NCBI RefSeq assembly: GCF_001632365.1
Contig: NW_024468600.1
Span: 31,083-72,953, forward strand
Direction: 5' to 3'
DNA: 41,871 nt
Origin: Laetiporus sulphureus 93-53
Taxonomy: Eukaryota; Basidiomycota; Agaricomycetes; Polyporales; Laetiporaceae
Part shown: piece by piece, positions 31,540 to 41,871 of the stretch
Layout of the letters: every line of letters begins with the position of its first letter
How positions within the stretch are numbered: the first letter of the stretch is position 1
The notes under the pieces: model-generated
Databases searched by the model: none
What the model saw: the letters and a program-made list of their open reading frames with translations, nothing else
What the model was told of the DNA's origin: nothing
Translations under genes and position numbers: made by a program

Positions 31540-32310
31540 CGAAGGGTCAAGACGACGATGTTGAGGGCTGCAACTGCAGGTCATAGACTAGTGTGCAGAA
31601 GACTATGCAGGTCTCCGTGCATGGCTGCCGTGCTGTTACACATGAGCTGGAGGATAGGCGGTGTGTGTAGTACAGTCCACACAAAGGCATCTGTATGACA
31701 TCGAACTTATGACTTCGGGATGGTATAACATCGCGAGCGTACTTACATACCATCTTGGTGCTAAATCCTTGTTTTCATCCTGAAAGGAAGGCACGCCTGG
31801 CCGGGTTCCACATCTTATCTTTACTGGACTGCTTGAGGTTACGTGCTTTTGCTTGAGAAGATGTGCCAGAGACAGGCCTTTGAGTCTCCTGGATGTCACG
31901 GATCATCCTCTAAAGCAGAGAAATATACCGTTAGCATGTACCGCTCGGGCCTTGGACTTGGCACACACCTGACCGCCTTCGCACACTCACAGACTGTATG
32001 CGTCGTTTTGATGTTTGGACCATCTCACCTTATCCCAGAAGCACATGGCAGGATTTCCAGGTTTCTGACGAAATGACGCCACATCCGTGCACCGTGGTAT
32101 ACTGAGCAAGCTGGCATAAATAGCACAAGACTCTCTGGATCGAATCACAGGATCGTGATAGAACGGGGGCCTGTGACGGGCTGCAGATACACTGGTCACC
32201 AGTGCTCGAGCTACGAGAGCCTCTGTCATGTGCTTCGTCAGAGCGGATGCCTGTCGTTGAGGGGACACAGTTGAGCTAGCACTTTGCAACATTTGGTAGG
32301 TCACAGAAAG
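31540..32310 (-). pseudogene. Unidentified minus-strand gene remnant
   Basis: Open minus-strand pieces read QASALTKHMTEALVARALV and GNPAMCFWDKVRWSKHQND (31987-32304), then MIRDIQETQRPVSGTSSQAK after a likely intron (acceptor near 31912), and a last piece ending near 31550. The residue composition and splice signals look genuine, but I do not recognise the family. It lies between the PP4R1-like and glutamate synthase remnants on the same strand. Confidence 0.4.
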
Positions 32311-32316
32311 ATCCTT

Positions 32317-34920
32317 TCAAACATATTCATTTACATCTCCCTCCAACTCGATTGTGATAACGGGCACCAAGTATGCTCCGAGGGACTGACCAGCGGAACC
32401 GCGCATACTGATGTGGATGGTGTCCTTCGGAAGGCCTTCCTTGCCATATAATTTCGAAATGCGGTAAGAAAGGGATGTACCTAGCGCACGATCAGTGTTA
32501 GTGACATCACAGTGGACGTGCACTGGAAGAGCCTTGGTAAGCGCAGGCTCAGATTCATCAATAAACTTGTTGTCGAGAAGGATATACAACTTGTGGTCTT
32601 CAGGATGGACACGATAGGTCGCGGCGCCGCGGCGCATCCGCCAGGCAGGCTTCAAGACCGCGGATAGGTCAAGGTGCGCAGTCATCGGCGTGTGAAGCTT
32701 CTCGTTCACCCAAAGTATACCAGCCCTGCCAACCATCTCATTGATGGTACGGAAACCGAGCTTCGCCATGTGCGTGTGTAAATCTTCAGCAATGTAGTAG
32801 AAGAAGTGATGACTTGCTCAGGCTGGCCAGTGAACTTGGTGCGCAGCTGGGGATCCTGTGTTGCGATTCTGACAGGACAAGTGTTCACTATCCCAACTGA
32901 TCAGCTTCCACATGTAAACCCGATACGGAAAATACTTACAATGACACTTCCTCATCATAATACATATCATCGTGATCAGAGGTGTCATAGCAAAACCCCA
33001 CTCCTCCACACCCAATAGACACGCAATCGCGATATCATGACCAGTACGAATCTGTCCGTCGGTCTGGAGAGTGACGCGTCCACGCAGATCATTAAGCACC
33101 AGGGTCTGATGAGTCTTGGCCAAACCAAGCTCCCAAGGGAGACCAGCATTTTTGATACCAGTCCAGCACAAGGCACCAGGCCGGAGATAAGGATGTGATC
33201 TGCCTTCGCCTTCACAACACGGCTGGCAACAATACCAACACCAACCTCAGACACCAGCTTCTCAAAGCACGTGCCCTGGGATTCGAGCAGTTCAGATCGT
33301 AGGTAAGCTGCTTGAGATCTTTGACAGAGTAGACACGTGGTGAGGTGGTGGCGAGATGAGACCGACGTCCGCAGTAGAATGACGAGTGCGAGCAATGGGA
33401 CCAGAGACCTTATGTCCCGGGAGCTCTCCTCCTTAGCCGGGCCCTGCACCCTGCACCATCTTGATCTGCAGTTCATAGGCATCGGCAAGGTAATTCGAGG
33501 TGACACCGAAGCGGCCAAACATGACTTGCTTGATCGCAGAGCGCATAGTGTCACCATTCAGCAAGACAAGCGACCGCTCTGCATCCTCACCTCCTTCACC
33601 CGTGTTCGAATTGCCGCCGAGACAGTTCATGGCAATCCCAAGCGTAGAGTGAGCCTCCATGGAGATGGAACCGTACGACATCACACTAGTGACGAAGTGA
33701 CAGACGATCTCATTCCATGGCTCGACCTGCTCCATCGGAATCGGGGCGGCATCTTCGTAGCAGAAGTCAAAGAAGCCACGGAGATGTACTGCCTTGGTCT
33801 GCTCGTTCGAATTATTTGCAGAGGCGTCATAGGCGCACTGGTTCTTCTCACGAACAGTGTCCTGCAGGTTCGCGATGCCTGTCAGATCGTTGATGTGCAC
33901 CTCCGACCGGAACGCCAGTGGTAGTGGCCCGACTCCGGCATACCAAGAGGGATGATCGTCTCACGGGATGGCCAACCACGCTCGTGCGTTTCAAATGCAT
34001 CCATCGCCAGCAGTTCGAACATAGCTCCCTGTACACGGTGACAGTACCGGTAAAGCAGCTCTTGATGACTTCAGTATGCAAGCCGAGTGCCTCGAAGATC
34101 TGAGCTCCCCTATAGGATTGCAGAGTGGAGATATCCATCTTCGACATCACCTTCTGAACACTGTTGTCAACAGAGTGACGGAAGTTGTGCAGCAGGTCCT
34201 CGAAGGTCTTGTTGTCCTTGACCCTGTATCATGTATCAGTGGTGTCCTTCCACAATGATCAAAGATGTACTTACAATCCCATACTTCAAGCCTTTCATCG
34301 CATTCATCTTATACATCATACGAATGGGAGAACGGAGAAGAATATGGTGGCACTGCTCTAGCTTCATCTCGAGGAGGTTACCCTCGGGGCCGATGTATGC
34401 CTCGGGAGACATGACGATGTTCTCACGGATAGGGTCGATCGGAGGGTTGGTGACCTGTGTGAAGAGCTGGCGGAAGTACTCATAGACTAGGTGAGGCTGC
34501 GTCAACATGCATGCCAACGGCGCGTCGTTGCCCATGGACCCTAGAGCCTCCTTGCTGTCGGTGACCATTGGCATCAAGAGCAGGTTGAGCTGCTCGACAG
34601 TGTATCCAAAGGTGAGCAGCTTCAGATCGTCGCTGAGGGAGTACCCGTCCATCTGAGGATCAATGCCTTGTGAGCGCTTGACGCGCTTCACAATGTTAGG
34701 GACATGCAGGACGTGCACCTCGATCCAGGAGGCAAAGTTCTGCTTGGAAGCAGTATTGCGCTTCAGTTCCATCTTGTCAACGATGCGGCCCTCCTTGGGG
34801 CCAATGAGGAGCATATGACCTAGCTTAAGATGGCTCTTCGAAACCACCTTCTCGGGAGGAATGAAAACAGCCCAACCTCTGATGCGCAAACAATAACATC
34901 CTCATTCGTCACGAGAAGAT
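32317..34920 (-). pseudogene. Glutamate synthase (GOGAT) central fragment, truncated at both ends
   Basis: GOGAT makes two glutamates from glutamine and 2-oxoglutarate. The minus strand keeps the central and FMN-binding regions: HLKLGHMLLIGPKEGRIVD, NFASWIEVHVLHVPNIVKR, PLACMLTQPHLVYEYFRQLF, AYIGPEGNLLEM (34236-34889), then STLQSYRGAQIFEALGLH, SYGSISMEAHSTLGIAMN, SNTGEGGEDAERS and RFGVTSNYLADA (33433-33900). Next are [19 protein letters not shown] and the Fe-S cysteine block C-x5-C-x4-C around an intact 52-nt intron (32888-32939), and [14 protein letters not shown] to TIELEGDVNEYV. The N-terminal glutaminase domain, the end of the glucan-like beta-helix and the NAD(P)H subunit part are missing. 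Frameshifts occur near 33170, 33430 and 34090, and G-to-R in CPVRIATQD is one of several substitutions. It is certainly non-functional. Confidence 0.9.
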
Positions 34921-34922
34921 TG

Positions 34923-37300
34923 TCAGCCTAGCCATGACGTCCAGATTCCACTCTCTAAGACCATCCTGCACTGATGCAAACTTAGAGGGCTGACACTGCC
35001 GGTCAGGGATGTATGGGTTGGGAACAGCTCCCTTTTCGCATTCCACCACCTCTGCACTCCCTCACGATTCATGGGCAGCTTGAGGGGTCCGATAGTGCTC
35101 GAATCAGAAGCCGTCGGGTGCATGTTGAAATACTCTCCTTGCGAGTTCGACAACGATACTGCCATAATGGGAGGTGGAGAAGTCACCGTGTTGAATTTCG
35201 ACGATAGGTGGCTGTCTGATGCCTGATGAGACAGTTTACGCTCTCTGCTAGCTTCAGCACCCAACATGTGGTTATATTGGATGAGCCTGAGCTCGAAGCA
35301 GCCCCTGTGCCCATCCCGCTAGCAGATGCAATATCGGAATTCGATGTCGACTGAGACAGACCCCTTGCGCGGTTGTGCTGTTCCTCCAACTCCTTGATGC
35401 CACGGAAAGGGAACAACTTGAAATTCCACTCGGAAATTGTACTGCACCGCCAAATCGTTCAGTGGCAGGTGATACCCCATAGTGGGCCGACACTGTCATA
35501 GGCAGAGAGACAATAGATGTCGATGCAGAGGGCACCTGTATCTCGTGGCTCTGGTCTCCTTTCTCCTTTGTGAGACTCGTGCGACTCCCGGCTGATGCTC
35601 GAGTCCGTATTGTTTCTCCTGTCCCCGGTACCAGTGCTGTTCGCGGGAGATCTCCGGTCATTCACTGAGCCGCTCCTGCTGAGCGAGAACATATTCTTGA
35701 CCTTCTCCCAAGTGCTTGTAGACTCCGCGGCGCACTTCATGGTGGAGTCTGTTGGGTGGCCAGCTGGTCCTCCCGCTCTGGGAAGTCCGTGTTGGATGGG
35801 GCGAGTCGGATAAGTGATCGGAGATGTTGGCCTACCAGCTGGAGCATGCCTGGCTGCAGACGTGAGCGGAACGATGGGAGAAATGGGCGAAGAAGGGCCG
35901 CTCACGAGGGTAGGCTCCAGCTATGTTTTGAGCTCTACAACCAGATCCGCTCGTTGTGGAGGATGAGGAGATAGGATAGCTTCTATTTGAATGGCGATCG
36001 GAAGTTTCAGCGGAGGGACACTCATCTCCACCTTCGGCCTCTGGTTTCGGCTCCCGAACATCGTCGTCGATATCGTCGTCCTCATCATCGTCGACAGGCA
36101 TTCATCGGACGGGTACTGTAGTGTTCGTCAGTATATGAGGTCGCATCAGTCTACAAGTTGGACTACGCACAGGAATCAGCCACCCAGCTTTTCTGGTTTT
36201 CACGGTCACGCTCATGGACCAACCGCGACCTACTCCTCCCCTCTTGGTAAACCACCTGTTCTTAGTCCTCATCCAGATATTGCTTCTCCCTCAAAGGCAT
36301 GGCGAACGAGCTAGCAGGAAACGTGTCTCGAGAGGATAATAGAGGTACACTGGGACAGTGGTTGCAGACGTCGTAGACTCAGTGGGACTGCTGCTGGTCG
36401 CAGTGTCCACAGCAAGAGGTAGTCGCACATTGGGAAGCTGCGTGAAGCCGCGATCAGGCGTGGGTGGGTGTGGAAGAGGACGCCAAGGTGAGGGGTGTTG
36501 AGGAACATCGTCCTCATCCTCAACAACTACTCCTCGATGAAGGATGGGTTTCTCATAAGTATAAGCTGCATTTCCATTGGCTTTCACGAGTGGTGACACG
36601 CGTCCAGCATCTCCATTAGTCACCCAAGGAGAAGATGGAAGACGAGGTGGTTCAGGTGAATTGTAAAACGGCGGTGGCTGTGGCAAAAGCGTGGACGGTG
36701 CATTGAGAGTCGTGGGTGCAGTCGAAGCCGGCTCCCACTCTTTGCGGTCATCAACCACCGTCGACGCACGTGATGAGTGCCTTGATCTGCGCCGTCTACG
36801 CTTAGGTGGTATTGTCGGTGCCGCAACCTCCTCTCCTCCACTAGTCTGGTCGCCGTCGGCTAGGTTAATCCTGTTCCCTAGCCGATGCAACATCAACCGG
36901 TGTGCAGCTATCCGCTCACCTCCGGCAACTGTGTTGTTTCACTGTAGCCGTGCACCGCCCGGAGGCGGTGTAGGAGACAGTGAGATGAAGGATATGTCCA
37001 CGGGCTCCCGCCCGCCCGTGAGCTTGGACATCACCATCGCTCGAGCTGCATCGGCGCTATTTGACCGGTGTAACCCCATCTGCGCGATGCCACGTTGGAT
37101 ATCGTCTAGTGTAGGCAGTGGAGTCGATGATGTCCCCGGGTAGAAGAAAGGCGAGGCAAGAAATCAGGAAGGGGGGAAGAGCAAACGTTGATGCTATCGG
37201 AACAGGCAATATGAGGGGAGGAGAAGGAGAACGATCTTCGCCAGATCCGAGTTACAGTTTTCATCCGCGGAGGATTCGTAAGTATGACTTGCCGAGCTGA
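34923..37300 (-). pseudogene. Ser/Pro-rich spliced gene remnant, family unknown
   Basis: Minus-strand pieces in order are TLDDIQRGIAQMGLHRSNSA and REPVDISFISLSPTPPP (36960-37110), PTIPPKRRRRRSRHSSRAST (about 36800), VVEDEDDVPQHPSPWRPLPH (about 36500), MPVDDDEDDDIDDDV (36060-36101), STWEKVKNMFSLSRSGSV (about 35700), GIKELEEQHNRARGLSQST (about 35360-35400) and REGVQRWWNAKRELF (about 35040). Low-complexity Ser, Pro and acidic tracts with a basic RRRRRR patch suggest a disordered regulatory protein. Frames change several times, so it is probably broken. It may be continuous with the pieces at 37316-37950. I do not recognise the family. Confidence 0.45.
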
Positions 37301-37315
37301 AATGTGACGGTGCCT

Positions 37316-37950
37316 TCATTGATGTCTTGTCCTTCGTGTCTCTGGATCCCCTCGACCACGTCTGCGATCGTGAGTGTCGTTTTGCACGCACAGGGGTGGA
37401 TTCCACTGCTGGAGCCTCAGGCCCTCTTCCTTTGGCGCTTTGATCCCGGGGTGAACACCGAATGCCTCCATGTCTCCATACTGGTCAAATTCTGATGCAG
37501 AACAGCCTCCATCCCAGTCGACGTCGACGATTGTTCCTTCCTCTCCCCAGCACATGGGCATGACACGGGAACCATTGTAAGTGTTATCGAACTGCGATAA
37601 TGTCATCAACATGCAGCGCATATGAGGTGGGTGTACCGCACTCATCAAGCAGTGGACATAACATTTGAAACCATGGCCAGTGGTCCCGATCTAACCAAAC
37701 CGCCTCGTATTGCTTGATGTTAAACGGCGCAGACACGTTCTCGTAGCTGTGCATCACAATGTCAGTACTCGGGCGTAGCATCCCATACACGTTAAACTAC
37801 TTACCGTTTGAAACCGATGACATTCGATGTGGTTCCAATGGTGAAGTCTAACATTATCATGAATCCCGTTTTGCCAGTCGGAGATCGTTCCATAATGTTG
37901 ATGACAGAAAAATTGAGAAGTAGCCATAGTGAAAGTGATAGCACATGAAG
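37316..37950 (-). pseudogene. Unidentified conserved-looking spliced gene remnant
   Basis: Pieces are GFMIMLDFTIGTTSNVIGFK (about 37805-37870), an intron (GTAAGTAG...TGCACAG, about 37747-37804), YENVSAPFNIKQYEAVWLD and HWPWFQMLCPLLDECG (37640-37745), and MCWGEEGTIVDVDWDGGC with AFGVHPGIKAPKEEGL (37430-37560). A final piece reads TLTIADVVEGIQRHEGQDIN (about 37340). The pieces look like a folded domain, possibly one seen in other basidiomycete hypothetical proteins, but I cannot name it. Frameshifts near 37900 and 37400 suggest decay. It may be the 5' part of the Ser/Pro-rich gene downstream. Confidence 0.45.
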
Positions 37951-38005
37951 CAATGGTGTACAGGGCTTCCAGCACAAGCCGGGGTTTGCAGACAACAGCC
38001 CACAC

Positions 38006-38086
38006 CGGTCAGAGACTGTCCCTGCACAGCGTGTGTGGTTGATTCTGTTGCCCCCAGAGGCGGTCAGAGACTATCCCTGCGCAACG
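38006..38086. repeat. Two direct 26-bp repeats 55 bp apart
   Basis: CGGTCAGAGACTGTCCCTGC at 38006 recurs as CGGTCAGAGACTATCCCTGC at 38061. Over 26 bp the only differences are transitions. The interval to the helicase remnant (to 38180) holds no gene. Confidence 0.7.
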
Positions 38087-38179
38087 CCAAGGGAAACAAA
38101 CCCCGCTTGATTTTTTCCATCCCATACAACCATTAGCTCCTGAATGAAACAAAGGCAGAGTACTGTTGGAGGAGTGGAG

Positions 38180-39660
38180 GGTGCGTGACGTGGCGAGGGC
38201 AAAAGGATACGCGCAGCCTGAGCGTCAACAATCACGTGTGTGGGCGTCTCACCTCGTGGTTGGCTATGCCATTCGCTTCTAAGACGTCGGCTCTGAAGAG
38301 CGCACGCGCATCCTCTACATGACTGACGGCATGTTCTTCCGCAAGACGCTACTTGACCCGCTCCTCAGCCGATACAGCGTTATCATGGTCTGTCCTGCTT
38401 CTTGTTTTCTTTCTCGCGTACTCATCCTGACATGTAGCACAAAGATCGATGAGGCGCACGAGCGGAGCGTGTATACTGATCTGATGCTTGGGATTCTGAA
38501 GAAGTATGTACGATATATTATGTTGGATCGTCTCCTCTCGTCCAGCTAACTTCATCCATCCCTTTGCATATCTGCCATTTGTCTGCAACAGGACCCGCCG
38601 AAAGCGTTCCTTCCTCCGGCTGATCGTCTCTTCCTCAACACTCGATGCTACCTCCTTCCTGGAATATTTCACCTCAGGCAACGCTCCGGACGATGCTACC
38701 ATCGTCAGCCTCAAAGGACGAATGTTTCCAGTGCAAGTCGCGTATCTCCAGGAGCCCGTGCCAGATTACGTGCGGAAAGCAGCAGAGGTTGTGTGGAACG
38801 TCCATCTGCAAATGAGTATGTGCCTTCTCCCGTGAGTTCATGCAGCAGGACTGGAATTGACCACGAACTAGAATGGAAGGGGGACATTCTGGTGTTTATG
38901 ACTGGTCCGGAAGAGACAGACCGTTGTCTGGAGGAGCTGTCTGAGATGTTACCATCGTAAGTGTGCTCGACAGTATCGGGTGTCTCATTTTGACATCACA
39001 CACTGTTAGTTTGCCTCGAAACGCTATGCGGATATGGCCGCTGGTGCTGCATGCCGGACTCTGCAAGAATGAGCAGCTGGCCGTCTTCGAGTCCGCCGAA
39101 CGAGGCAGCCGAAAAGTCGTTATTTCCACGAACATCGCGGAGGTATGGCCACATGTCTCATTTATAGGTTCTGCCGGCGCTCAGTGTATTGTGTAGGCTA
39201 GTGTCACCATCGATAGCATCAAGTTCGTCATCGACTTCGGCTTCGTCAAGGTGCATTACCATTCAACACTTTACAAGCCGATCGTTGATCGTCTCATCAG
39301 ATCCGCACCTATATATCTTACCACCGCACTTTCCTCCCTCTTCACGGTGCCCGTCTCGTAAGCCTCCACCATGCAGTGCGCGGGCTGCGCAGGGCGTACC
39401 TCCTCGAGCAAACGCTACCGATTCTACACTGAGTGTGCATTCCAGACATTCCCGTTCACCACACCACCGGAGATCATGCACGTCGACCTCACGATGCGAG
39501 CCTAAGGATGGACGGTTTGATGAAATTCGAGTGGGTAACGTCTCCACCGGCAGAGAGCGTGCTGTGTGCGCTGGAGGGGCTGCATGTGGCAGGGATGATT
39601 GGCGAGGATGGGACGTTAATGGTGGTTGGAGACAAGGTGGCGGAGTGTCCACCAAGTGCA
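38180..39660 (+). pseudogene. DHX35-like DEAH-box RNA helicase pseudogene
   Basis: DEAH helicases of this group unwind RNA, DHX35 being spliceosome-associated. The plus strand keeps [48 protein letters not shown] (motif II DEAH across an intron near 38390-38443), LRLIVSSSTLDATSF (motif III, SAT changed to SST), VSLKGRMFPVQVAYLQEP, GDILVFMTG, PLVLHAGLCKNEQLAVFE, VVISTNIAE-ASVTIDSIKF (motif V) and LMKFEWVTSPPAESVLCALE. At least five GT-AG introns remain. Damage includes loss of the N-terminal P-loop (motif I), TAA after FTVPVS (39359-39361), a frameshift near 39310, and motif VI reading QCAGCAGR (39374-39397). The downstream frame to 39873 no longer looks like a helicase. Confidence 0.88.
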
Positions 39661-40344
39661 GAATATATGACCGAGGCTGCTCTGTACGCATGTTACATTT
39701 TCGACCACAACAGTGCTACACTCAATGACATGTTCCCAACTTGTATGTACATTAATCACTTCCCATACTTGTCATTGCTGGAGATAGTGCGAGGGGTGGG
39801 AGAGACGGAAGTGACGGGAGTGGGGCTGCTGTGGGCCTTCATGTACGAGATGACAAGATGCAGAAGCAAATAGTAGGAACAGCACATAAGCAAGATCATG
39901 AAAGAAAAGAGGTAGATTGTGTTGCAGTAGGCGTTGAAGATGAGACGAGCGACAAGCTCTCTGCGTGCCTCTGGCTGTGGAGGTGAGTCAGTGACATATA
40001 TGACATACTACGGGTGAGTAAAAAAGTACATTCTCCACGTCGTCGTTGACGATGATGGGTGCTGCCATGCCTGGTGCTGCCATGTCTGAAAGACCTTGAG
40101 TATGATGCGGTGATGATAGTTGATGAGCACTCACCTGTGTCGCAGTAGAATGTGAGTGGATGAGAGAAAAAGCATTACTCCCGCTCAACCTTGGTTATAT
40201 ACCCGAATCCTCGAAGCCTCATTCTCCGTTCTTGAATGTTTTGATCGACGGTTACAAGATGGGGGCATTTTTTTCTATAATAGGTGAGCTTCTTCTCATG
40301 TTGCGTGGACTTCACGCTTGGCAAGCTGCTGTATCATTAGATGA
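39661..40344. other. No recognised gene
   Basis: The helicase frame runs on to 39873 with unrelated-looking sequence. Two short direct repeats of GGTGCTGCCATG type lie near 40060-40085. Nothing else was supported. Confidence 0.35.
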
Positions 40345-40690
40345 TTGCAGCTTGCAATGTGCAAATCAATGCTTACGCTGGATGGTTCACCCTCTGAACC
40401 TCTCGTGCTCAGCGTACGCAAGCTTTGGAAGATGAACGCCGTCGCCGTATCGCGAAAGGCCTTACACCCTCTCCGGAAATCCCCAAGGATCCTAGCGCAG
40501 ACTCGAGAGTTACGAGCAGGGAATAGGTAGCGGAAGCAAGGTGGTGGGAAAAAGTTAGGAGGAAGATAGAGAGAAGGAGAAGCAGAGAAGATTCCGTCGA
40601 GTGATACAGGCTGGGAGCAGTGGGTCATGCCGATGTTCGAGAGCATAGAATCACTTTGGGAGAACGAATAGAAGACGTGGAAGCCATCTA
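40345..40690 (+). pseudogene. Unidentified charged-helix exon remnant
   Basis: After a possible intron acceptor (TGATTGCAG at about 40350) the plus strand reads QALEDERRRRIAKGLTPSPE and IPKDPSADSRVTSRE. A TAG (likely from CAG) follows, and the frame continues VAEARWWEKVRRKIERRRSR. The Arg/Glu-rich composition suggests a coiled coil or nucleic-acid-associated helix. The family was not recognised; stops near 40527 and 40600 suggest decay. Confidence 0.4.
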
Positions 40691-41160
40691 GACTGCAAGA
40701 TAGTGAAAGCAGAGAAGGCGCGAAGGCATGATAGTGAAAGTGGAGAAGGCGTGAAGACATCGGCTGCGGACAATCCCTATGCACCAACACAATCAAGCCA
40801 GTCATTGAGTTCACAAATTCCCAAGCAAGTAGCTGAGCATGAAATTGATGTAAATGAGACACTGCTTTTCGGCCAGGCCATTGATGAATTACATACTGAA
40901 GGGTGGAAGAGTGGAAGAAGGGTTCACAGCCAAATCATTTCCCGCGGAAAATGAAATTGGCCATGCTTCCGGTCAGAAGGAAAGAGATCCTTGTGAACGT
41001 GTATTTCACATGCCCCCGCTGATTCCTAGGCATATGCACAGTCTTCTGGACGGTTCTTCGACTCCAAAGCGGCCCAATCCGTTCTGAGAGGCTTGGCGCA
41101 AACTCACACGGTAGCGCATCCGTGAAAACATTGTCTGCGTCACATTGACCATGCTTGATT
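40691..41160. other. No recognised gene
   Basis: A plus frame of 83 codons (40703-40954) and overlapping short frames have no recognised motif. It may hold the decayed 3' part of the COG6 remnant, which I could not follow below about 41160. Confidence 0.3.
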
Positions 41161-41871
41161 GCTACTATGCAGACCAATCTGATGCTCACCGTTTGCCATC
41201 TGTCTTGTCAGCAGCAGCGAACGACCTTGCACGTTGATAGAATCGAAGAACACCTGATACGCCATGTCCGTCATCCTGTGTCACTGCGGAATCAGTACAT
41301 ATCGCATTATGCAATCCCATCAGTTCACGCACTGCTTCAATGCCTTGGAAAGCACTGCATCCCCACCAACCGTGCGCTGCATCGTCAACATGTATCGTGT
41401 AGAATTGCAGCAGATTCGCAATCTTGTATGACGTGATGCTGCTTTCCTGTGACTGCACTGTCTGCTGCACCCTGTTCTAGAAGCATCATATCAGCCCGCG
41501 TGAAGCCTACGTTGTCGGAAAAGCTGCGCCGACCTTCAAAGGCGTGCACAGTTTTGCCACAGCTGCATTTATCAGCTCAGCCATCCATTCTTCTTCTTCA
41601 CTCTGGGAAAACGTCCGCACGCTTCCGACCATGCGGCCGTCCCCTTTCACACCAAAAAGCCCCTCCAAGAACTCTCGCTCCGCGGCAATCGCCTGATGTA
41701 CCCAAGCGAGCAGATCTCCCACATATCGCAGCGGGTCGTGCGCATGCAGCTCAATCGGTCGAGGCAATCCGCCGGGACCTCCGCGCGTGAGTGCGTCAGT
41801 AAACGCAGTCAGCAACATCGCTTGACGTGTTTGGGACAGATAAGTAAGCGCCTCGCTGGGCACGGAGAAGT
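41161..41871 (-). pseudogene. COG6 (conserved oligomeric Golgi subunit 6) remnant, leaves the window
   Basis: COG6 is a lobe B subunit of the COG tether for retrograde transport to the Golgi. The minus strand has TRGGPGGLPRPIELHAHDPL, RYVGDLLAWVHQA, REFLEGLFGVKGDGRMVGSV (41640-41790) and LCTPLK. An intron (about 41465-41533) follows, then QTVQSQESSITSYKIANLLQ and FY. An apparent frameshift of a few bases precedes MLTMQRTVGGDAVLSKALK. Another 47-nt intron-like GT-AG stretch and YQVFFDSINVQGRSLL come next. The N-terminus lies beyond the right edge, and the large C-terminal half is not recognisable. The frameshift argues for a pseudogene, but a sequencing error cannot be excluded. Confidence 0.82.

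Noticed and set aside
33337..33924. 195-codon plus-strand frame
   Set aside because: Antisense of the GOGAT FMN region, which carries unmistakable conserved blocks on the minus strand.
39189..39728. 179-codon Ser-rich plus frame in the helicase remnant
   Set aside because: It is an alternative frame over helicase motifs V-VI; the real frame is identified by conserved residues on both sides.
1..41871. A novel defence, toxin or biosynthetic system
   Set aside because: I looked on both strands for clustered enzymes, toxin-antitoxin pairs and secondary metabolism genes and found only transposons, repeats and broken or unidentified gene pieces.

Overview
The window looks like a transposon-rich, decaying stretch of a filamentous basidiomycete genome, probably an agaricomycete. 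The signs are short GT-AG introns of about 45-70 nt, Ty1/copia elements related to those abundant in mushroom-forming fungi, a Plavaka-type (KDZ) DNA transposase remnant, and gene remnants whose residues match fungal proteins as I remember them. No database search was possible, so family names rest on motif recognition.

Layout. 1-373: an in-frame 33/24-bp minisatellite. 2166-5139: rearranged remnants of one copia family (B), with two LTR-like copies and an inverted piece. 5173-6248 (-): broken Plavaka transposase. 7400-13368: a second copia family (C), 5'-truncated and cut by a 695-bp CACTA-like element (8267-8961) and by an unidentified 1.39-kb insertion (11051-12436). 13369-16970: gene-poor, with a TIR element (14453-14984) and the second CACTA-like copy (15487-16181). 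16971-21670: a full-length copia element (A) with both LTRs, a CGGCA target duplication, a half-tRNA-iMet-type primer site and a gag-pol frame carrying eight stops and one frameshift. A 249-bp duplicated segment lies on either side of it (16657-16905, 22252-22500). 24130-27941 (-): a nearly intact multi-exon conserved hypothetical gene. 29240-41871: a run of broken core genes: PP4R1-like (-), glutamate synthase (-), an unidentified Ser/Pro-rich gene (-), a DHX35-like DEAH helicase (+) and COG6 (-, leaving the right edge). These keep introns, so they arose by DNA copying or by decay in place, not by retroposition.

The unifying signal is mutational. The 11 substitutions I count between the two LTRs of element A are all transitions, most at CpG positions. 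The stops in gag-pol are explained by C-to-T or G-to-A changes. The helicase remnant has lost both conserved arginines in the first part of motif VI by CGC-to-TGC. This is what methylated-cytosine decay or a RIP-like process would leave, and it seems to affect both transposons and host gene remnants. I found no rRNA or tRNA gene, CRISPR array or operon, and no convincing new biological system. The most instructive parts are the CACTA-like pair with perfect 3-bp target duplications, one of which split a copia reading frame precisely, and the cluster of decayed housekeeping genes.
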